64,000 bases of DNA from [Clostridium] celerecrescens 18A (GCF_002797975.1 NZ_PGET01000001.1:1178001-1242000), one strand, 5' to 3'; counted from the first letter of the stretch, positions 1 through 9,265 are shown. Notes: generated from the letters alone by a model not told the origin. Translations and numbers: made by a program.

Positions 1-222
1 AAGAACAGCACTTCCATCTGAAACGACTGCAATGGTGTTTGATTTGATTGTGTATAGGTAGGCAGCCTCAGGATCCCCTGCAATGACTTTGCAGGGTTCC
101 GCTACGCCTGGGGTGTAGGCAAGGGCCAGATCCTCCCGGCTTTTTACCTTTGCTTTGGAAGTGATTTCCAGTTTTCCTTTCCATTCTTCATGAAGCAATA
201 AAGCTTTTTCGTTGGTTGTCAT
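1..222 (-). CDS. NAD(P)-dependent malic enzyme, N-terminal part (cut by window edge)
   Basis: Only the first 74 codons are visible; the gene runs off the left edge. Malic enzyme oxidatively decarboxylates malate to pyruvate in the cytosol. The visible part includes LAYTPGVAEPC and a following SNTIAVVSDGSAVL stretch, both typical of the bacterial malic enzyme N-terminal domain, with the conserved Tyr of the YTPGVA motif. The ATG at 222 follows an AAAGGA ribosome site. It is transcribed divergently from the DUF5717 gene at 364. Which cofactor it uses cannot be decided from this fragment. Confidence 0.9.
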   Translation of the reverse strand, partial: MTTNEKALLLHEEWKGKLEITSKAKVKSREDLALAYTPGVAEPCKVIAGDPEAAYLYTIKSNTIAVVSDGSAVL

Positions 223-363
223 GATCGTTCGTCCTTTTTTTCACAGTTTTATTTTATCATACCAATTTTAGGGTTTTAAATCAATAGAAAATATGTTAGA
301 ATATAGAGTAATTGAAATCAAATAGCTAAATAAGATAAGGAAATTAAAGATACAGGTGGTACT

Positions 364-3300
364 ATGAGAGAACGGATCAACAGGCTGGCAAAGGGCATCA
401 TTGATTCAGAGATTCCAAAGATTAAGGTGACACCGTGGGAAATTGATGATGTGGTTCGTTCCGGCGGAGCTACCAGGCGGGAACTTGTCGTTACCAGTGA
501 GAATAATTTACATATAAAAGGACTTGCATATTCGTCGAATTTCCGTGTCAGGCTCATAAGCGGAGCATTTGGCGGAACATATAACCATCTGGTCTATGAG
601 ATAAACAGTAGTTACCTGGAAGATGGAGATGTGATTAAGGGCTCTTTTTATCTGGTTACCAATGGCGGCGAGAGAGAAGTCCCTTATTCTTTTTGTGTGG
701 AATTAAGCACATCAGGAAAAGCACTGAGTGATTTAAAGACAGCAGAGGATTTTGCAGATACGGCAAAAAAAGATATGGATACGGCTCTTCGTTTGTTTGA
801 GTATCGGGATTTTGCCACGGCTCCCTTTATGCAGGAACTACATGTAAGGGCAATCTACGACGGATTAAAGGGAAGGCCTGACAGAAGGAAGGAACTGGAA
901 GAGTTTCTGACCGCGTTAAAGGTGAAAAAGCCGGTCCAGTTATGGACGGAAACCGAGGAGCGGAGATTTGGGGAACTTGAGGAAGTTGTAATGGATTGGG
1001 TGATCATAAAGCGCAGCGACTGGGGCTATGTGAACCTGGAAGTTACAACGGACTGTGATTTTATAGAACTGCCAAGGAAAAGCATCGGAGAGCAGGACTT
1101 TGAAGAAGAGGAATGCAGGGTACCCTTTTTGGTTCATCCGGAGCGTATGCACCAGGGAGAGAATTCCGGAAGAATTCTCATAACTGGAATGGAAGACCGA
1201 TTTGTCATCTCCGTTACTGCGGTCAATAATCCCGGAGGAGGGGTATCCGCAGAAGACGCGTTTGCAAAAGAAGCCTTGAGCCGTTTTTTACGGCTCCGCC
1301 TGGAAGAAGAGTACGGGCAGAGGGATATAAATATTCTATATGATGAGATGGAAAAGGCCCTTGATGAGATTGAACTGATGAAGGGTGAAAATAGCCTCCT
1401 AAAGCTGCTTCGGGCTGAGATATTCCTTGGCCAGGAAAATCCTTCCAAAGCTGCATTGCTCCTTGACGAGTGCAGAGATGATATCCTTAAGGAGCGCCAG
1501 GAAAAAAGGGAGCTTTACTGCTATTACCAGTACCTGCGTTTAAAGGTGCAGCCGGACGAATACCAGAAGGAATCCCTGATCCGTCTCATGAAAAAATATC
1601 TGGAAGAAGACAGAAGGCTCTTCTGGCTTTTTTTGCTGCTTATGAAGCTGGATGACAAGCTGCTTGAGAATCTGCCTTCATTGTTAGCCATGATGAAAAA
1701 GCAGTTTCATATGGGAGTCAGAAGCCCGTTTTTCTATGTATGGGGCTGCAGGGTACTGAACTGTTCACCGGAGATCATAAGGGCCATGGGTTCCATGGAA
1801 CTCCAGATCCTATATCATTGCGCCGGTAAAGGGATTATAGATCAAAAGCTGGCGGTGGCCGTATCCAGGCTTACCCTGACGGCAAAGCATTTTAACCGGC
1901 TGCAATACCGGATGTTAGTTAAGCTTTATGAGGAGCACCCAATAAAAGAGGTACTTGAGGCAATCTGTGCCTTGTTAATCAAAGGGGAATGCCGCATGGC
2001 GGAAGCCTTTTCCTGGTACGAAAAAGGGATAAAGTCAGGGATCAGCCTGACGCGGCTGTATGAATATTATTTGTATGCTCTGCCGGGAAATTACTGCTAT
2101 CTCCTCCCAAAGGAAGTGCTTTTATATTTTTCTTATGGAGGAAATGAGCTGGATCTCCACAGCCGGGCGGTCCTTTATAAGAATGTTCTGGTTTATCTGG
2201 AACCGACCGACCCTCTGTATCAGGCCTATGAGCGGACGATCGAGAAATTTGCTACAGAGCAGCTGTTTGAATCACGGATTGACAAACAGCTGGCCGGGAT
2301 TTATGAGCGGATGATACTAAAGGATGTGATCGATCTTCCTATGGCAAAGGTGCTGCCCTCCATACTACGGTCCTACCGGGTGGAATGCAGCAATAAAAAT
2401 ATGAAGTATGTCATTGTGTGCTATGAGGAAATGGCAGAGGAAGATGCGTTCCTTCTCGATGATGGTGTTTCCTATGTGCCTTTATTTTCGGAGCACAGCA
2501 TATTGCTTTTCCAGGATGCCTTTGGCAACCGGTATGCCAACATTCCCTATGAGAAAGAACCTGTTATGGACCGTCCGGAACTGGAAGAGCGCTGCTTTGA
2601 ATTATATCCGGAGCATTCCATGCTCCGGCTTCGGGCATGTGAACGGATTCTGGCGGACGGGGCATCAAATATAGAAGAGGTGAAGATTTTAGAAGGCACG
2701 CTGGAGGATAAAAATCTGCGGCCTCTTTATCAGAAGCTTCTTCTTTCCAAAGTCATCGAGTTTTACAGCATGCAGGCCTCTGACGGTCTGGAAGGAGAAG
2801 AAGGAGCCGGGTATTTGGTTAAGCTGGATAAAAAGGTCCTTTCCAGGGAAGAGCGGATAAACGTCTGTGATACGCTCATCCATAACAACCACATGGAAGA
2901 GGCGTTCTTAATGATCCGGGAATTCGGAAGCGAAGGAACCCGGACGGAGCGGCTTTATGAACTGTGTACGAAAATGATACTAAAGAACTTATTTGACGAG
3001 GATCCTTTGCTTTTACATCTGGCTTACGATGTTTTTAGAGAAGGAAAAAGTGACGGCGTGATCCTTGACTACTTGTGTGAGCATTTTAACGGGTTAACGA
3101 GCCAGATGTATCAGGTGCTTATGAAAGGCGTTTCTGAGCATGTGGAAACATATGATCTGGAAGAACGCCTGACGGCTCAGATGATGTTTTCCGGCTGCAG
3201 CTCAAAACTTGACAAGGTGTTTGGTCTTTACCGGAGCCGCAAAGAAACTGGTGAAATGATCGTGAAAGCTTATTTTACCATAAAATGCACAGAATACTTT

Positions 3301-3936
3301 ATGGAGGATAAGGAGCCGGAGGAAAAGGTTTTCGCTTATCTGGAAGGAACGGTCCGGGCGGCTTCTGTAAAAGGCCGTCTCCCCACCATTTATCTGCTGG
3401 CCATAACGAAGTATTATTCTAAACGTTCTGCACTAGATGAAGAGCAGCAGAAGCTGTGCCGGAATACAGTATCCTTCCTGTTAGAAGAAGGTCTTGTGTT
3501 TCCGTATTATAAGGATCTGTCAAAATATATTCCCATGCCGGAAGATATTATGGATAAAGCCATGGTCCAGTACTGTGGGGACCGGGATTCCAAGGTGGAG
3601 TTGCAGGTCAGGATTCTTCCGGATGAAGAAGAGTTTCACAGTGAGGATATTTCCCGGATGTACCAGGGAGTTTTCGTCAAGCAGAAGATATTGTTTGAAG
3701 GCGAGATCATGGAATACCAGGTGAGAGAGCTGATCGAGGAAGCGTGGGTTCTAAAAAAAGAAGGCAGTATAAGCTGCGATACCGGAGTATCCCGGAAGGC
3801 TTCGGACAGCAAGTTTGCCTGTTTAAATGAAATGAGTCTGTCCTTAAGCTTAAAGGATGAAAACGGGCTTAAAAATCGGATGCAGGAGTATTTAAAAAAG
3901 AATGCTGCTGCAGAAGAATTATTTCCACTGATGTAA
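364..3936 (+). CDS. DUF5717-family large repeat protein
   Basis: A 1190-residue protein of unknown function that I match by memory to the DUF5717 family of Lachnospiraceae. Two beta-rich regions, about residues 20-120 and 200-290, look like Ig-like sandwiches (the second ends in GRILITGMEDRFVISVTAV). From about 300 to the end it is a long series of amphipathic helices, an alpha-solenoid with many Leu/Tyr/Glu-rich helical hairpins. There is no signal peptide or membrane segment, so it should be cytoplasmic. The stop lies 16 bases before the DUF5716 gene and the three genes 364-5988 read as one operon. The solenoid suggests a scaffold or binding partner for the two smaller proteins; this is inference. 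The start ATG follows ACAGGTGGT at good spacing. Confidence 0.75.
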   Translation: MRERINRLAKGIIDSEIPKIKVTPWEIDDVVRSGGATRRELVVTSENNLHIKGLAYSSNFRVRLISGAFGGTYNHLVYEINSSYLEDGDVIKGSFYLVTNGGEREVPYSFCVELSTSGKALSDLKTAEDFADTAKKDMDTALRLFEYRDFATAPFMQELHVRAIYDGLKGRPDRRKELEEFLTALKVKKPVQLWTETEERRFGELEEVVMDWVIIKRSDWGYVNLEVTTDCDFIELPRKSIGEQDFEEEECRVPFLVHPERMHQGENSGRILITGMEDRFVISVTAVNNPGGGVSAEDAFAKEALSRFLRLRLEEEYGQRDINILYDEMEKALDEIELMKGENSLLKLLRAEIFLGQENPSKAALLLDECRDDILKERQEKRELYCYYQYLRLKVQPDEYQKESLIRLMKKYLEEDRRLFWLFLLLMKLDDKLLENLPSLLAMMKKQFHMGVRSPFFYVWGCRVLNCSPEIIRAMGSMELQILYHCAGKGIIDQKLAVAVSRLTLTAKHFNRLQYRMLVKLYEEHPIKEVLEAICALLIKGECRMAEAFSWYEKGIKSGISLTRLYEYYLYALPGNYCYLLPKEVLLYFSYGGNELDLHSRAVLYKNVLVYLEPTDPLYQAYERTIEKFATEQLFESRIDKQLAGIYERMILKDVIDLPMAKVLPSILRSYRVECSNKNMKYVIVCYEEMAEEDAFLLDDGVSYVPLFSEHSILLFQDAFGNRYANIPYEKEPVMDRPELEERCFELYPEHSMLRLRACERILADGASNIEEVKILEGTLEDKNLRPLYQKLLLSKVIEFYSMQASDGLEGEEGAGYLVKLDKKVLSREERINVCDTLIHNNHMEEAFLMIREFGSEGTRTERLYELCTKMILKNLFDEDPLLLHLAYDVFREGKSDGVILDYLCEHFNGLTSQMYQVLMKGVSEHVETYDLEERLTAQMMFSGCSSKLDKVFGLYRSRKETGEMIVKAYFTIKCTEYFMEDKEPEEKVFAYLEGTVRAASVKGRLPTIYLLAITKYYSKRSALDEEQQKLCRNTVSFLLEEGLVFPYYKDLSKYIPMPEDIMDKAMVQYCGDRDSKVELQVRILPDEEEFHSEDISRMYQGVFVKQKILFEGEIMEYQVRELIEEAWVLKKEGSISCDTGVSRKASDSKFACLNEMSLSLSLKDENGLKNRMQEYLKKNAAAEELFPLM

Positions 3937-3952
3937 GATAAGGGGGCTGTCA

Positions 3953-5176
3953 ATGGACGGACTGATAATAGGGCTTGACCTTTGTGATGCCTATACCCGC
4001 ATATGCTGCCATGACAGAGAAAAATCATGGTGCTTTCCTACAGTGATCTGCAGGAAAAAGGATGAAGATGCCTGGTTTGTAGGAGAAGAGGCTTATGCCT
4101 ATACTCTTGTAGGCGAGGGCATTATAATAGACAAGCTGATAAAAATGGTTAGGAAAGAGGGAACCGCGACTTTGGGCGGAACCAAATACGAAGGTCTTGA
4201 CCTTTTAAAGATGTTTTTAAAAAAGATATTAAAGCTTCCCATGGAAGAGTTTTTCTGCGATGAGGTGAAACAGCTGGTGATCACCATGCAGAAGGTGGAT
4301 GTAAAGCTGATGGATGCCCTTATGTATTGTGCGGACTACTTGGAGATTCCAAGAGAGCGTGTGCACATTATCAGTCATACGGAAAGCTTTGTATACTATA
4401 CCCTCAGCCAGAAAAAAGAGGTTTGGAGCAATCAGGTAGGTGTGTTTGACTTATCGGAAGATTCTTTTCACTATCATGAGCTTAAGGTACAGAGAGGCCT
4501 TCGGAAGATGGTGGTGATTGCAGAGGATGAAGCTTTGGAGGAAAGCTTTAATCTGGATATTTTAGACACGCCTTCCGGAGGAAAGCTGGCGGATAAAATC
4601 TTAAGCTCCTGCGCGGACAGGCTTCTGCAGAAGAAGTTATTTTCAACTGTATTTCTGACGGGAAAGGGCTTTGAGCGCCATGACTGGGCGGGAGATTCCA
4701 TGAAGATACTCTGTTCCCGACGGAAGGTCTATATGGAGCCGGAACTGTTTGCCAGAGGTGCGGCTTTTAAGGGAATGGATTATCTTCAGGATAAGACCTC
4801 TTATCCCTTTACCTGCATCTGTGAAGGGCGGCTTCATTCCACCATTTCCATGAAGGTGCTTCATAAGGAACGGGAAAGCCAGCTGGTTGTGGCTGCAGCC
4901 GGGGATAACTGGTATGAAGCAAAGAGCAGCGTGGATTTGATCCTGGATCATCAGGATTATGTGGAATTTATGGTAACGCCTATGGATCCAAAGCAGAAAC
5001 GGCTGGTGAAGATCCCGCTTGAAGGATTTCCAGACCGGATGGACAGAACGATCCGGATAGGGATCAGCTTTGGGTTTTTGGATGAAAAAACCATGGCAGT
5101 GGTACTGAAAGACAAGGGGTTTGGTGAAATATTCCCGGCCACGGAGGCCGTGATAAGGCAAGAGGTTATGCTATGA
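3953..5176 (+). CDS. DUF5716-family protein with a degenerate Hsp70/actin-like ATPase fold
   Basis: 407 residues, recalled as the DUF5716 family. The first 290 residues follow the order of an Hsp70 nucleotide-binding domain: LIIGLDLCDAYTRI at the phosphate-1 loop, FPTVI and WFVGEEAY early in subdomain I, VKQLVITMQKVD in place of the VITVPA strand, IISHTESFVYYTLS where ISEPTAAAL normally sits, VGVFDLSEDSFHYHEL at phosphate 2, and LTGKGFERH followed by ELFARGAAFKG at the adenosine end. Several glycines that bind nucleotide are replaced (DLG to DLC, DLGGGT to DLSEDS), so ATP turnover is doubtful. Residues 290-407 form a separate beta-rich domain. It sits between the DUF5717 gene (16 bases upstream) and a TPR gene (4-base overlap). 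The fold assignment is by eye. Confidence 0.72.
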   Translation: MDGLIIGLDLCDAYTRICCHDREKSWCFPTVICRKKDEDAWFVGEEAYAYTLVGEGIIIDKLIKMVRKEGTATLGGTKYEGLDLLKMFLKKILKLPMEEFFCDEVKQLVITMQKVDVKLMDALMYCADYLEIPRERVHIISHTESFVYYTLSQKKEVWSNQVGVFDLSEDSFHYHELKVQRGLRKMVVIAEDEALEESFNLDILDTPSGGKLADKILSSCADRLLQKKLFSTVFLTGKGFERHDWAGDSMKILCSRRKVYMEPELFARGAAFKGMDYLQDKTSYPFTCICEGRLHSTISMKVLHKERESQLVVAAAGDNWYEAKSSVDLILDHQDYVEFMVTPMDPKQKRLVKIPLEGFPDRMDRTIRIGISFGFLDEKTMAVVLKDKGFGEIFPATEAVIRQEVML

Positions 5177-5988
5177 GTATGATTCTTTGCCGGCAGGAGC
5201 CGGTTAAACATCCTTTTTATTTTGAAGGCCTGGGAATCCGCCTGTTTTCTTCCCAGGAGCTTTGCTATGTGATTTATAATAATCCTCTTTTGGTTATGGA
5301 TCAATTTGTGGATAATAACCTGATTCAGTTTATCAGAGAGGATCTGGATATGGCTTTTCTGGCTGCAAAGCTGGAAAAATGGCAGCAAAGCGGTGAGGAA
5401 ACGGATGAGCTTCTTGCTATGATTCTTCACGAATGCGATTACTATACTGCTTCTGAGGTCGGACGGTTCCGGCAGAATCTGGCTACTTACCGCCGGATGC
5501 CTGTCCAGGAGTTTTTAAAGGTAAAGGCGGATTACCTGTTTTCCAGAAAACAATATGGAAAGGCCATCACAGAATACGGAAAGATCTTGGATCTTCCAAA
5601 GGGTGACCGGGGGGATGACACCTTCCGGGCTAAAATATTTAATAATCTGGGAGCAGCTTATGCCAGGCTGTTTATGACGGACAAAGCCTGCCAAGCGTAC
5701 CAGAAATCATTTGATCTGGTGAAAAATGCCGAGATTTTAAAAAGAATATGCCATCTGGCCCAGTGGAATCCGGGTCTGGTGTTAAATGAGCGTTTTCAGG
5801 CTCTCATTACAGATGAAATGAGGCAGGAATGCGAAATAGAAAAAGAGAAGGCGGAAGCGCTGGCGGCTCAGGCGGACAGCCTAAAAGAACTTGAACGGCT
5901 GTTTCAAAAGGACCCAATCAAACGTCTTCAAGGGGCAGGAGAGCTTATCCAGAAGTGGAAACAGGAATACCGGAATATTATGTCTTGA
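5173..5988 (+). CDS. TPR-containing protein of unknown function
   Basis: 271 residues, starting inside the stop of the DUF5716 gene (ATGA overlap), so probably translationally coupled. Residues about 115-200 hold two TPR-like helical pairs, for example LFSRKQYGKAITEYGKIL and FNNLGAAYARLFMTDKACQA. The N-terminal third is unassigned and the C-terminal 60 residues are a charged coiled coil. There is no signal or membrane segment. TPR proteins often bind Hsp70-type partners, so it may be the co-factor of the neighbouring Hsp70-like protein; that is inference from context. A new promoter lies right at its stop codon, so the operon ends here. Confidence 0.7.
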   Translation: MSMILCRQEPVKHPFYFEGLGIRLFSSQELCYVIYNNPLLVMDQFVDNNLIQFIREDLDMAFLAAKLEKWQQSGEETDELLAMILHECDYYTASEVGRFRQNLATYRRMPVQEFLKVKADYLFSRKQYGKAITEYGKILDLPKGDRGDDTFRAKIFNNLGAAYARLFMTDKACQAYQKSFDLVKNAEILKRICHLAQWNPGLVLNERFQALITDEMRQECEIEKEKAEALAAQADSLKELERLFQKDPIKRLQGAGELIQKWKQEYRNIMS

Positions 5989-6013
5989 CAAATCCTTAAA
6001 AAGACACTATCAT
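5985..6013 (+). promoter_or_regulatory. Promoter of the valS leader
   Basis: TTGACA at 5985-5990, a 17-base spacer and TATCAT at 6008-6013. Transcription should start near 6020, just before the CCC/GGG hairpin motif and the T-box. The -35 box overlaps the stop codon of the preceding TPR gene. Confidence 0.75.
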
Positions 6014-6030
6014 TACAAGGTATAAGAAAA

Positions 6031-6071
6031 CACCCAGTGGGTATACCTATATGCCCAAAAAGCATGGGCAG
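6031..6071 (+). other. CCC/GGG/CCC/GGG two-hairpin RNA motif, copy A
   Basis: At the 5' end of the valS transcript the bases CCC (6033-6035), GGG (6039-6041), ATGCCC (6051-6056) and ATGGGCA (6064-6070) follow each other. Each run can pair with the next, so either two small hairpins form or a middle GGGTAT/ATGCCC hairpin forms instead. A near copy with the same spacing lies upstream of metN (33559-33597). I do not recognise it as a known riboswitch. Confidence 0.5.
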
Positions 6072-6085
6072 GAATAAGAAAAAGG

Positions 6086-6331
6086 TAGAGACGAAGAGGA
6101 GTACGCTTATAACCCTGAAAGAGAAAACCGTTCATCGGCTGAAAGACGGTTAAGGAAGTGTATGCGGAAGGTAGCTTCAGAACCGGAAGGCTGAAATTTA
6201 TGTTTCAGTAAGCTTTCACGCGTGGCTGCGTTAGAGGCTATGTGAGATATGACAGGCTCTGTCATATGAATAAAGGTGGTACCGCGTTAATACGCCCTTT
6301 GCATCCTGACGATGCAGAGGGCTTTTTTTAT
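6086..6331 (+). promoter_or_regulatory. T-box leader of valS (valine-responsive)
   Basis: The 14-base T-box (AAAGGTGGTACCGCG, 6272-6286) is followed by an intrinsic terminator: a 12-bp stem 6294-6322 (one wobble) and a run of T. The upstream Stem I region has the GAAGAGGAGTA element (6093-6103) and the GGCTGAAAGA distal-loop signature (about 6137-6146). A GTA triplet at 6171-6173, on the 3' side of the presumed specifier loop, fits a tRNA-Val anticodon UAC. Uncharged tRNA-Val would stabilise the antiterminator and allow valS transcription. The T-box and terminator are plain in the sequence; the exact specifier is my reading. Confidence 0.9.
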
Positions 6332-6403
6332 TTGTAGGAAGCTACGTCCTATGGATTTAAAACTATTTGTTTTACGGCAATTACATGGAAGCAAGGATCG
6401 ATC

Positions 6404-6447
6404 GGCCGCCCATGGGCATACATTAAAGCCCTGAATATAAGGCGGTC
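6404..6447 (+). other. Hairpin just upstream of the valS ribosome site
   Basis: GGCCGCC (6404-6410) can pair with GGCGGTC (6441-6447), and inside it GGGC (6414-6417) with GCCC (6428-6431). It ends 6 bases before the AAGGAGA site of valS, so it could affect translation or mRNA stability. No function is known. Confidence 0.35.
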
Positions 6448-6465
6448 AGCAGGAAGGAGATAATG

Positions 6466-9105
6466 ATGAAAGAATTGGAGAAGACCTATAATCCGGCAGG
6501 GATTGAAGGCAAACTTTATGAGAAATGGCTGGATAAGAAGTATTTTCATGCAGAACCAAATAAGGATAAAAAGCCCTTTACCGTCATAATGCCGCCGCCC
6601 AATATCACGGGGCAGCTTCATATGGGCCATGCCTTAGACAATGCCATGCAGGATATTTTGATCCGCTATAAGCGGATGCAGGGATTCGAAGCCCTGTGGC
6701 AGCCAGGCACAGACCATGCGGCTATTGCAACAGAAGTTAAGGTTATCGAGAGCTTAAAGAAGCAGGGAATTGAAAAAGAAGAACTGGGCAGGGAAGGCTT
6801 CCTGGAAAAATGCTGGGACTGGAGAAAAGATTATGGCGGACGGATCATCAACCAGCTTCATAAACTGGGATCTTCTGCCGACTGGGACAGAGAGCGTTTT
6901 ACCATGGATGAAGGCTGTTCCGCAGCCGTTCAGGAAGTTTTTATCCGGCTCTATGAAAAAGGTTATATTTATAAAGGTTCCCGTATTGTAAACTGGTGTC
7001 CGGTTTGCCAGACTTCCATTTCTGATGCGGAAGTGCTGCATGAGGACCAGAACGGCTTCTTCTGGCATATTAATTACCCCATCGTAGGAGAAGAGGGAAG
7101 ATTTGTAGAGATCGCAACTACCAGACCGGAAACCCTTCTAGGAGATAGCGCTGTAGCAGTGAACCCGGAAGATGAGCGCTATCAGGACCTTATCGGCAAG
7201 ATGTTAGAGCTTCCCCTTACCGGCCGCCAGATACCGGTGGTAGCAGATTCTTATGTAGATAAAGAATTCGGTACCGGCTGTGTGAAGATTACCCCGGCCC
7301 ACGACCCCAATGACTTTGAGGTTGGAAAGAGACATGATCTTCCTGAAATCAATGTTATGAATGACGATGCCACCATCAACCTTCCTGGCAGCAAATATCA
7401 TGGTATGGAACGCTATGAAGCCAGAAAAACCATTGTAAAGGACCTTGAAGAACTGGGGCTTTTGGTAAAGGTTGCTCCCCATGCCCATGCGGTAGGAATC
7501 CATGACCGCTGTAAGACCACTGTAGAGCCTTTGGTTAAGCAGCAGTGGTTTGTCAAGATGGAAGAGATGGCAAAGCCGGCAATTGAGGCTTTAAAATCAG
7601 GAGAACTGAAATTCGTTCCGGAGAGATTTGATAAGACCTATCTTCACTGGCTTGACAATATCCGTGACTGGTGTATTTCCAGACAGCTTTGGTGGGGACA
7701 TCGCATTCCGGCATATTATTGTGACCAGTGCGGAGAGATTATCGTGTCAAAAGAAGTTCCCACAGTATGCCCGAAATGCGGGGGAACCCATTTGACTCGG
7801 GATGAGGATACCCTTGATACCTGGTTTTCTTCTGCTCTCTGGCCATTCTCCACTTTAGGCTGGCCGGAAAAAACAGAGGACTTAGAATACTTCTACCCAA
7901 CCGATGTGTTGGTTACTGGCTACGACATTATCTTCTTCTGGGTAATCCGAATGGTATTTTCCGGAATCGAGCAGACCGGTAAGCTTCCTTTCCATACAGT
8001 GCTGATGCACGGTCTGGTAAGAGATTCGGAAGGCCGCAAGATGAGTAAATCCCTAGGAAACGGAATCGATCCTCTGGAGGTTATCGAAAAGTACGGAGCC
8101 GATGCCCTGCGAATGACCCTGATCACAGGAAATGCGCCCGGCAATGACATGCGTTTCTATTGGGAGCGGGTGGAGGCCAGCAGAAACTTTGCCAATAAGG
8201 TTTGGAATGCTTCCCGCTTCATTATGATGAATATTGAAAAAGCACCGGATGCAAAGGCAGAACTTTCAGAACTTACCATTGCGGACAAATGGATCCTGTC
8301 CAAGGCGAACACCCTTGCAAAGGATGTAACAGAAAACCTGGATAAGTATGAGCTTGGAATTGCTCTTCAAAAGGTTTATGATTTTATCTGGGAGGAGTTC
8401 TGCGACTGGTATATCGAGATGGTGAAACCAAGGTTATGGGATGATAAGGATCAGACGAAAGCGGCTGCCATCTGGACGCTGAAAACCGTGCTTATTAACT
8501 CCTTAAAGCTTCTTCATCCTTATATGCCGTTCCTCACCGAGGAAATCTTCTGCAATCTTCAGGACGAAGAGGAGTCCATTATGATTTCCAGCTGGCCGGA
8601 GTATAAGGAAGAGTGGAACTTTGAGACAGAAGAGCATGCGGTTGAAACCATTAAGGAAGCTGTAAGAGGAATCCGGAATGTACGCACCTCCATGAACGTT
8701 CCGCCAAGTAAGAAAGCGAAGGTTTATGTTGTTTCTGAGAATCAGGAGATTCTTGATATCTTTGAACACAGCAAGGTTTTCTTCGCTACGCTGGGATATG
8801 CTGGTGAAGTGTATTTACAGAAGGATAAGAATGGCATAGCAGACGATGCCGTATCTGCGGTTATTCATCAGGCAGTTATCTATATGCCGTTTGCAGAACT
8901 GGTGGATATTGAAAAAGAAGTAGAGCGTTTAAAGAAGGAAGAAGAGCGCTTAGGCAAGGAACTGGCTCGTGTTGAGGGCATGCTTAACAACGAAAAGTTC
9001 GTAAGCAAGGCTCCGGCAGCCAAGATTGATGAGGAAAAGGCTAAGCTTGAGAAATATGCTCAGATGATGGATCAGGTAAAGGAGAGACTTTCTCAGCTCT
9101 CTTAA
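6466..9105 (+). CDS. valS: Valyl-tRNA synthetase
   Basis: Class I aminoacyl-tRNA synthetase of 879 residues that charges tRNA-Val in the cytosol. It shows PPPNITGQLHMGHAL (HIGH motif, HMGH form), the editing-domain TTRPETLLGD, a zinc-type CDQCGE...CPKCGG pair, GRKMSKSLGNGIDP (KMSKS motif) and a C-terminal coiled coil rich in Lys and Glu that is characteristic of ValRS. Length is normal for the family. Two ATG codons are adjacent; I chose the second because AAGGAGA (6454-6460) is only 2 bases from the first (6463) and 5 from the second. It is controlled by the upstream T-box and ends at a strong terminator. Confidence 0.97.
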   Translation: MKELEKTYNPAGIEGKLYEKWLDKKYFHAEPNKDKKPFTVIMPPPNITGQLHMGHALDNAMQDILIRYKRMQGFEALWQPGTDHAAIATEVKVIESLKKQGIEKEELGREGFLEKCWDWRKDYGGRIINQLHKLGSSADWDRERFTMDEGCSAAVQEVFIRLYEKGYIYKGSRIVNWCPVCQTSISDAEVLHEDQNGFFWHINYPIVGEEGRFVEIATTRPETLLGDSAVAVNPEDERYQDLIGKMLELPLTGRQIPVVADSYVDKEFGTGCVKITPAHDPNDFEVGKRHDLPEINVMNDDATINLPGSKYHGMERYEARKTIVKDLEELGLLVKVAPHAHAVGIHDRCKTTVEPLVKQQWFVKMEEMAKPAIEALKSGELKFVPERFDKTYLHWLDNIRDWCISRQLWWGHRIPAYYCDQCGEIIVSKEVPTVCPKCGGTHLTRDEDTLDTWFSSALWPFSTLGWPEKTEDLEYFYPTDVLVTGYDIIFFWVIRMVFSGIEQTGKLPFHTVLMHGLVRDSEGRKMSKSLGNGIDPLEVIEKYGADALRMTLITGNAPGNDMRFYWERVEASRNFANKVWNASRFIMMNIEKAPDAKAELSELTIADKWILSKANTLAKDVTENLDKYELGIALQKVYDFIWEEFCDWYIEMVKPRLWDDKDQTKAAAIWTLKTVLINSLKLLHPYMPFLTEEIFCNLQDEEESIMISSWPEYKEEWNFETEEHAVETIKEAVRGIRNVRTSMNVPPSKKAKVYVVSENQEILDIFEHSKVFFATLGYAGEVYLQKDKNGIADDAVSAVIHQAVIYMPFAELVDIEKEVERLKKEEERLGKELARVEGMLNNEKFVSKAPAAKIDEEKAKLEKYAQMMDQVKERLSQLS

Positions 9106-9148
9106 ATCCCCATCTTGGAAAATCGACAATATGAAATAGAATGTGAAA

Positions 9149-9191
9149 AACAGTCGAACATGGCAGAAAATGCTGTGTCCGGCTGTTTTTT
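9149..9191 (+). terminator. Rho-independent terminator of valS
   Basis: AACAGTCGAACA pairs with TGTGTCCGGCTGTT (12 positions with one wobble and one mismatch) and is followed by a T run. It lies about 45 bases after the valS stop. Confidence 0.8.
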
Positions 9192-9225
9192 GTTGCGCAG
9201 TATGGGAGAAAGCGTCCTTTTTGAT

Positions 9226-9265
9226 TTTTGTCCATTTGTCAGGAAGAGAGAAGGAATGGACAAAA
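9226..9265. other. Perfect 11-bp inverted repeat upstream of spoIIGA
   Basis: TTTTGTCCATT (9226-9236) and AATGGACAAAA (9255-9265) are exact inverted copies separated by 18 bases. Each arm resembles part of a Spo0A box (TTTGTCGAA). No gene that I can support lies in the 9106-9404 interval; it holds the valS terminator, this repeat and the spoIIGA promoter. Confidence 0.5.

Noticed and set aside
9151..9160. CAGTCGAACA as a Spo0A box upstream of spoIIGA
   Set aside because: These bases form one arm of the valS terminator, which explains them better.
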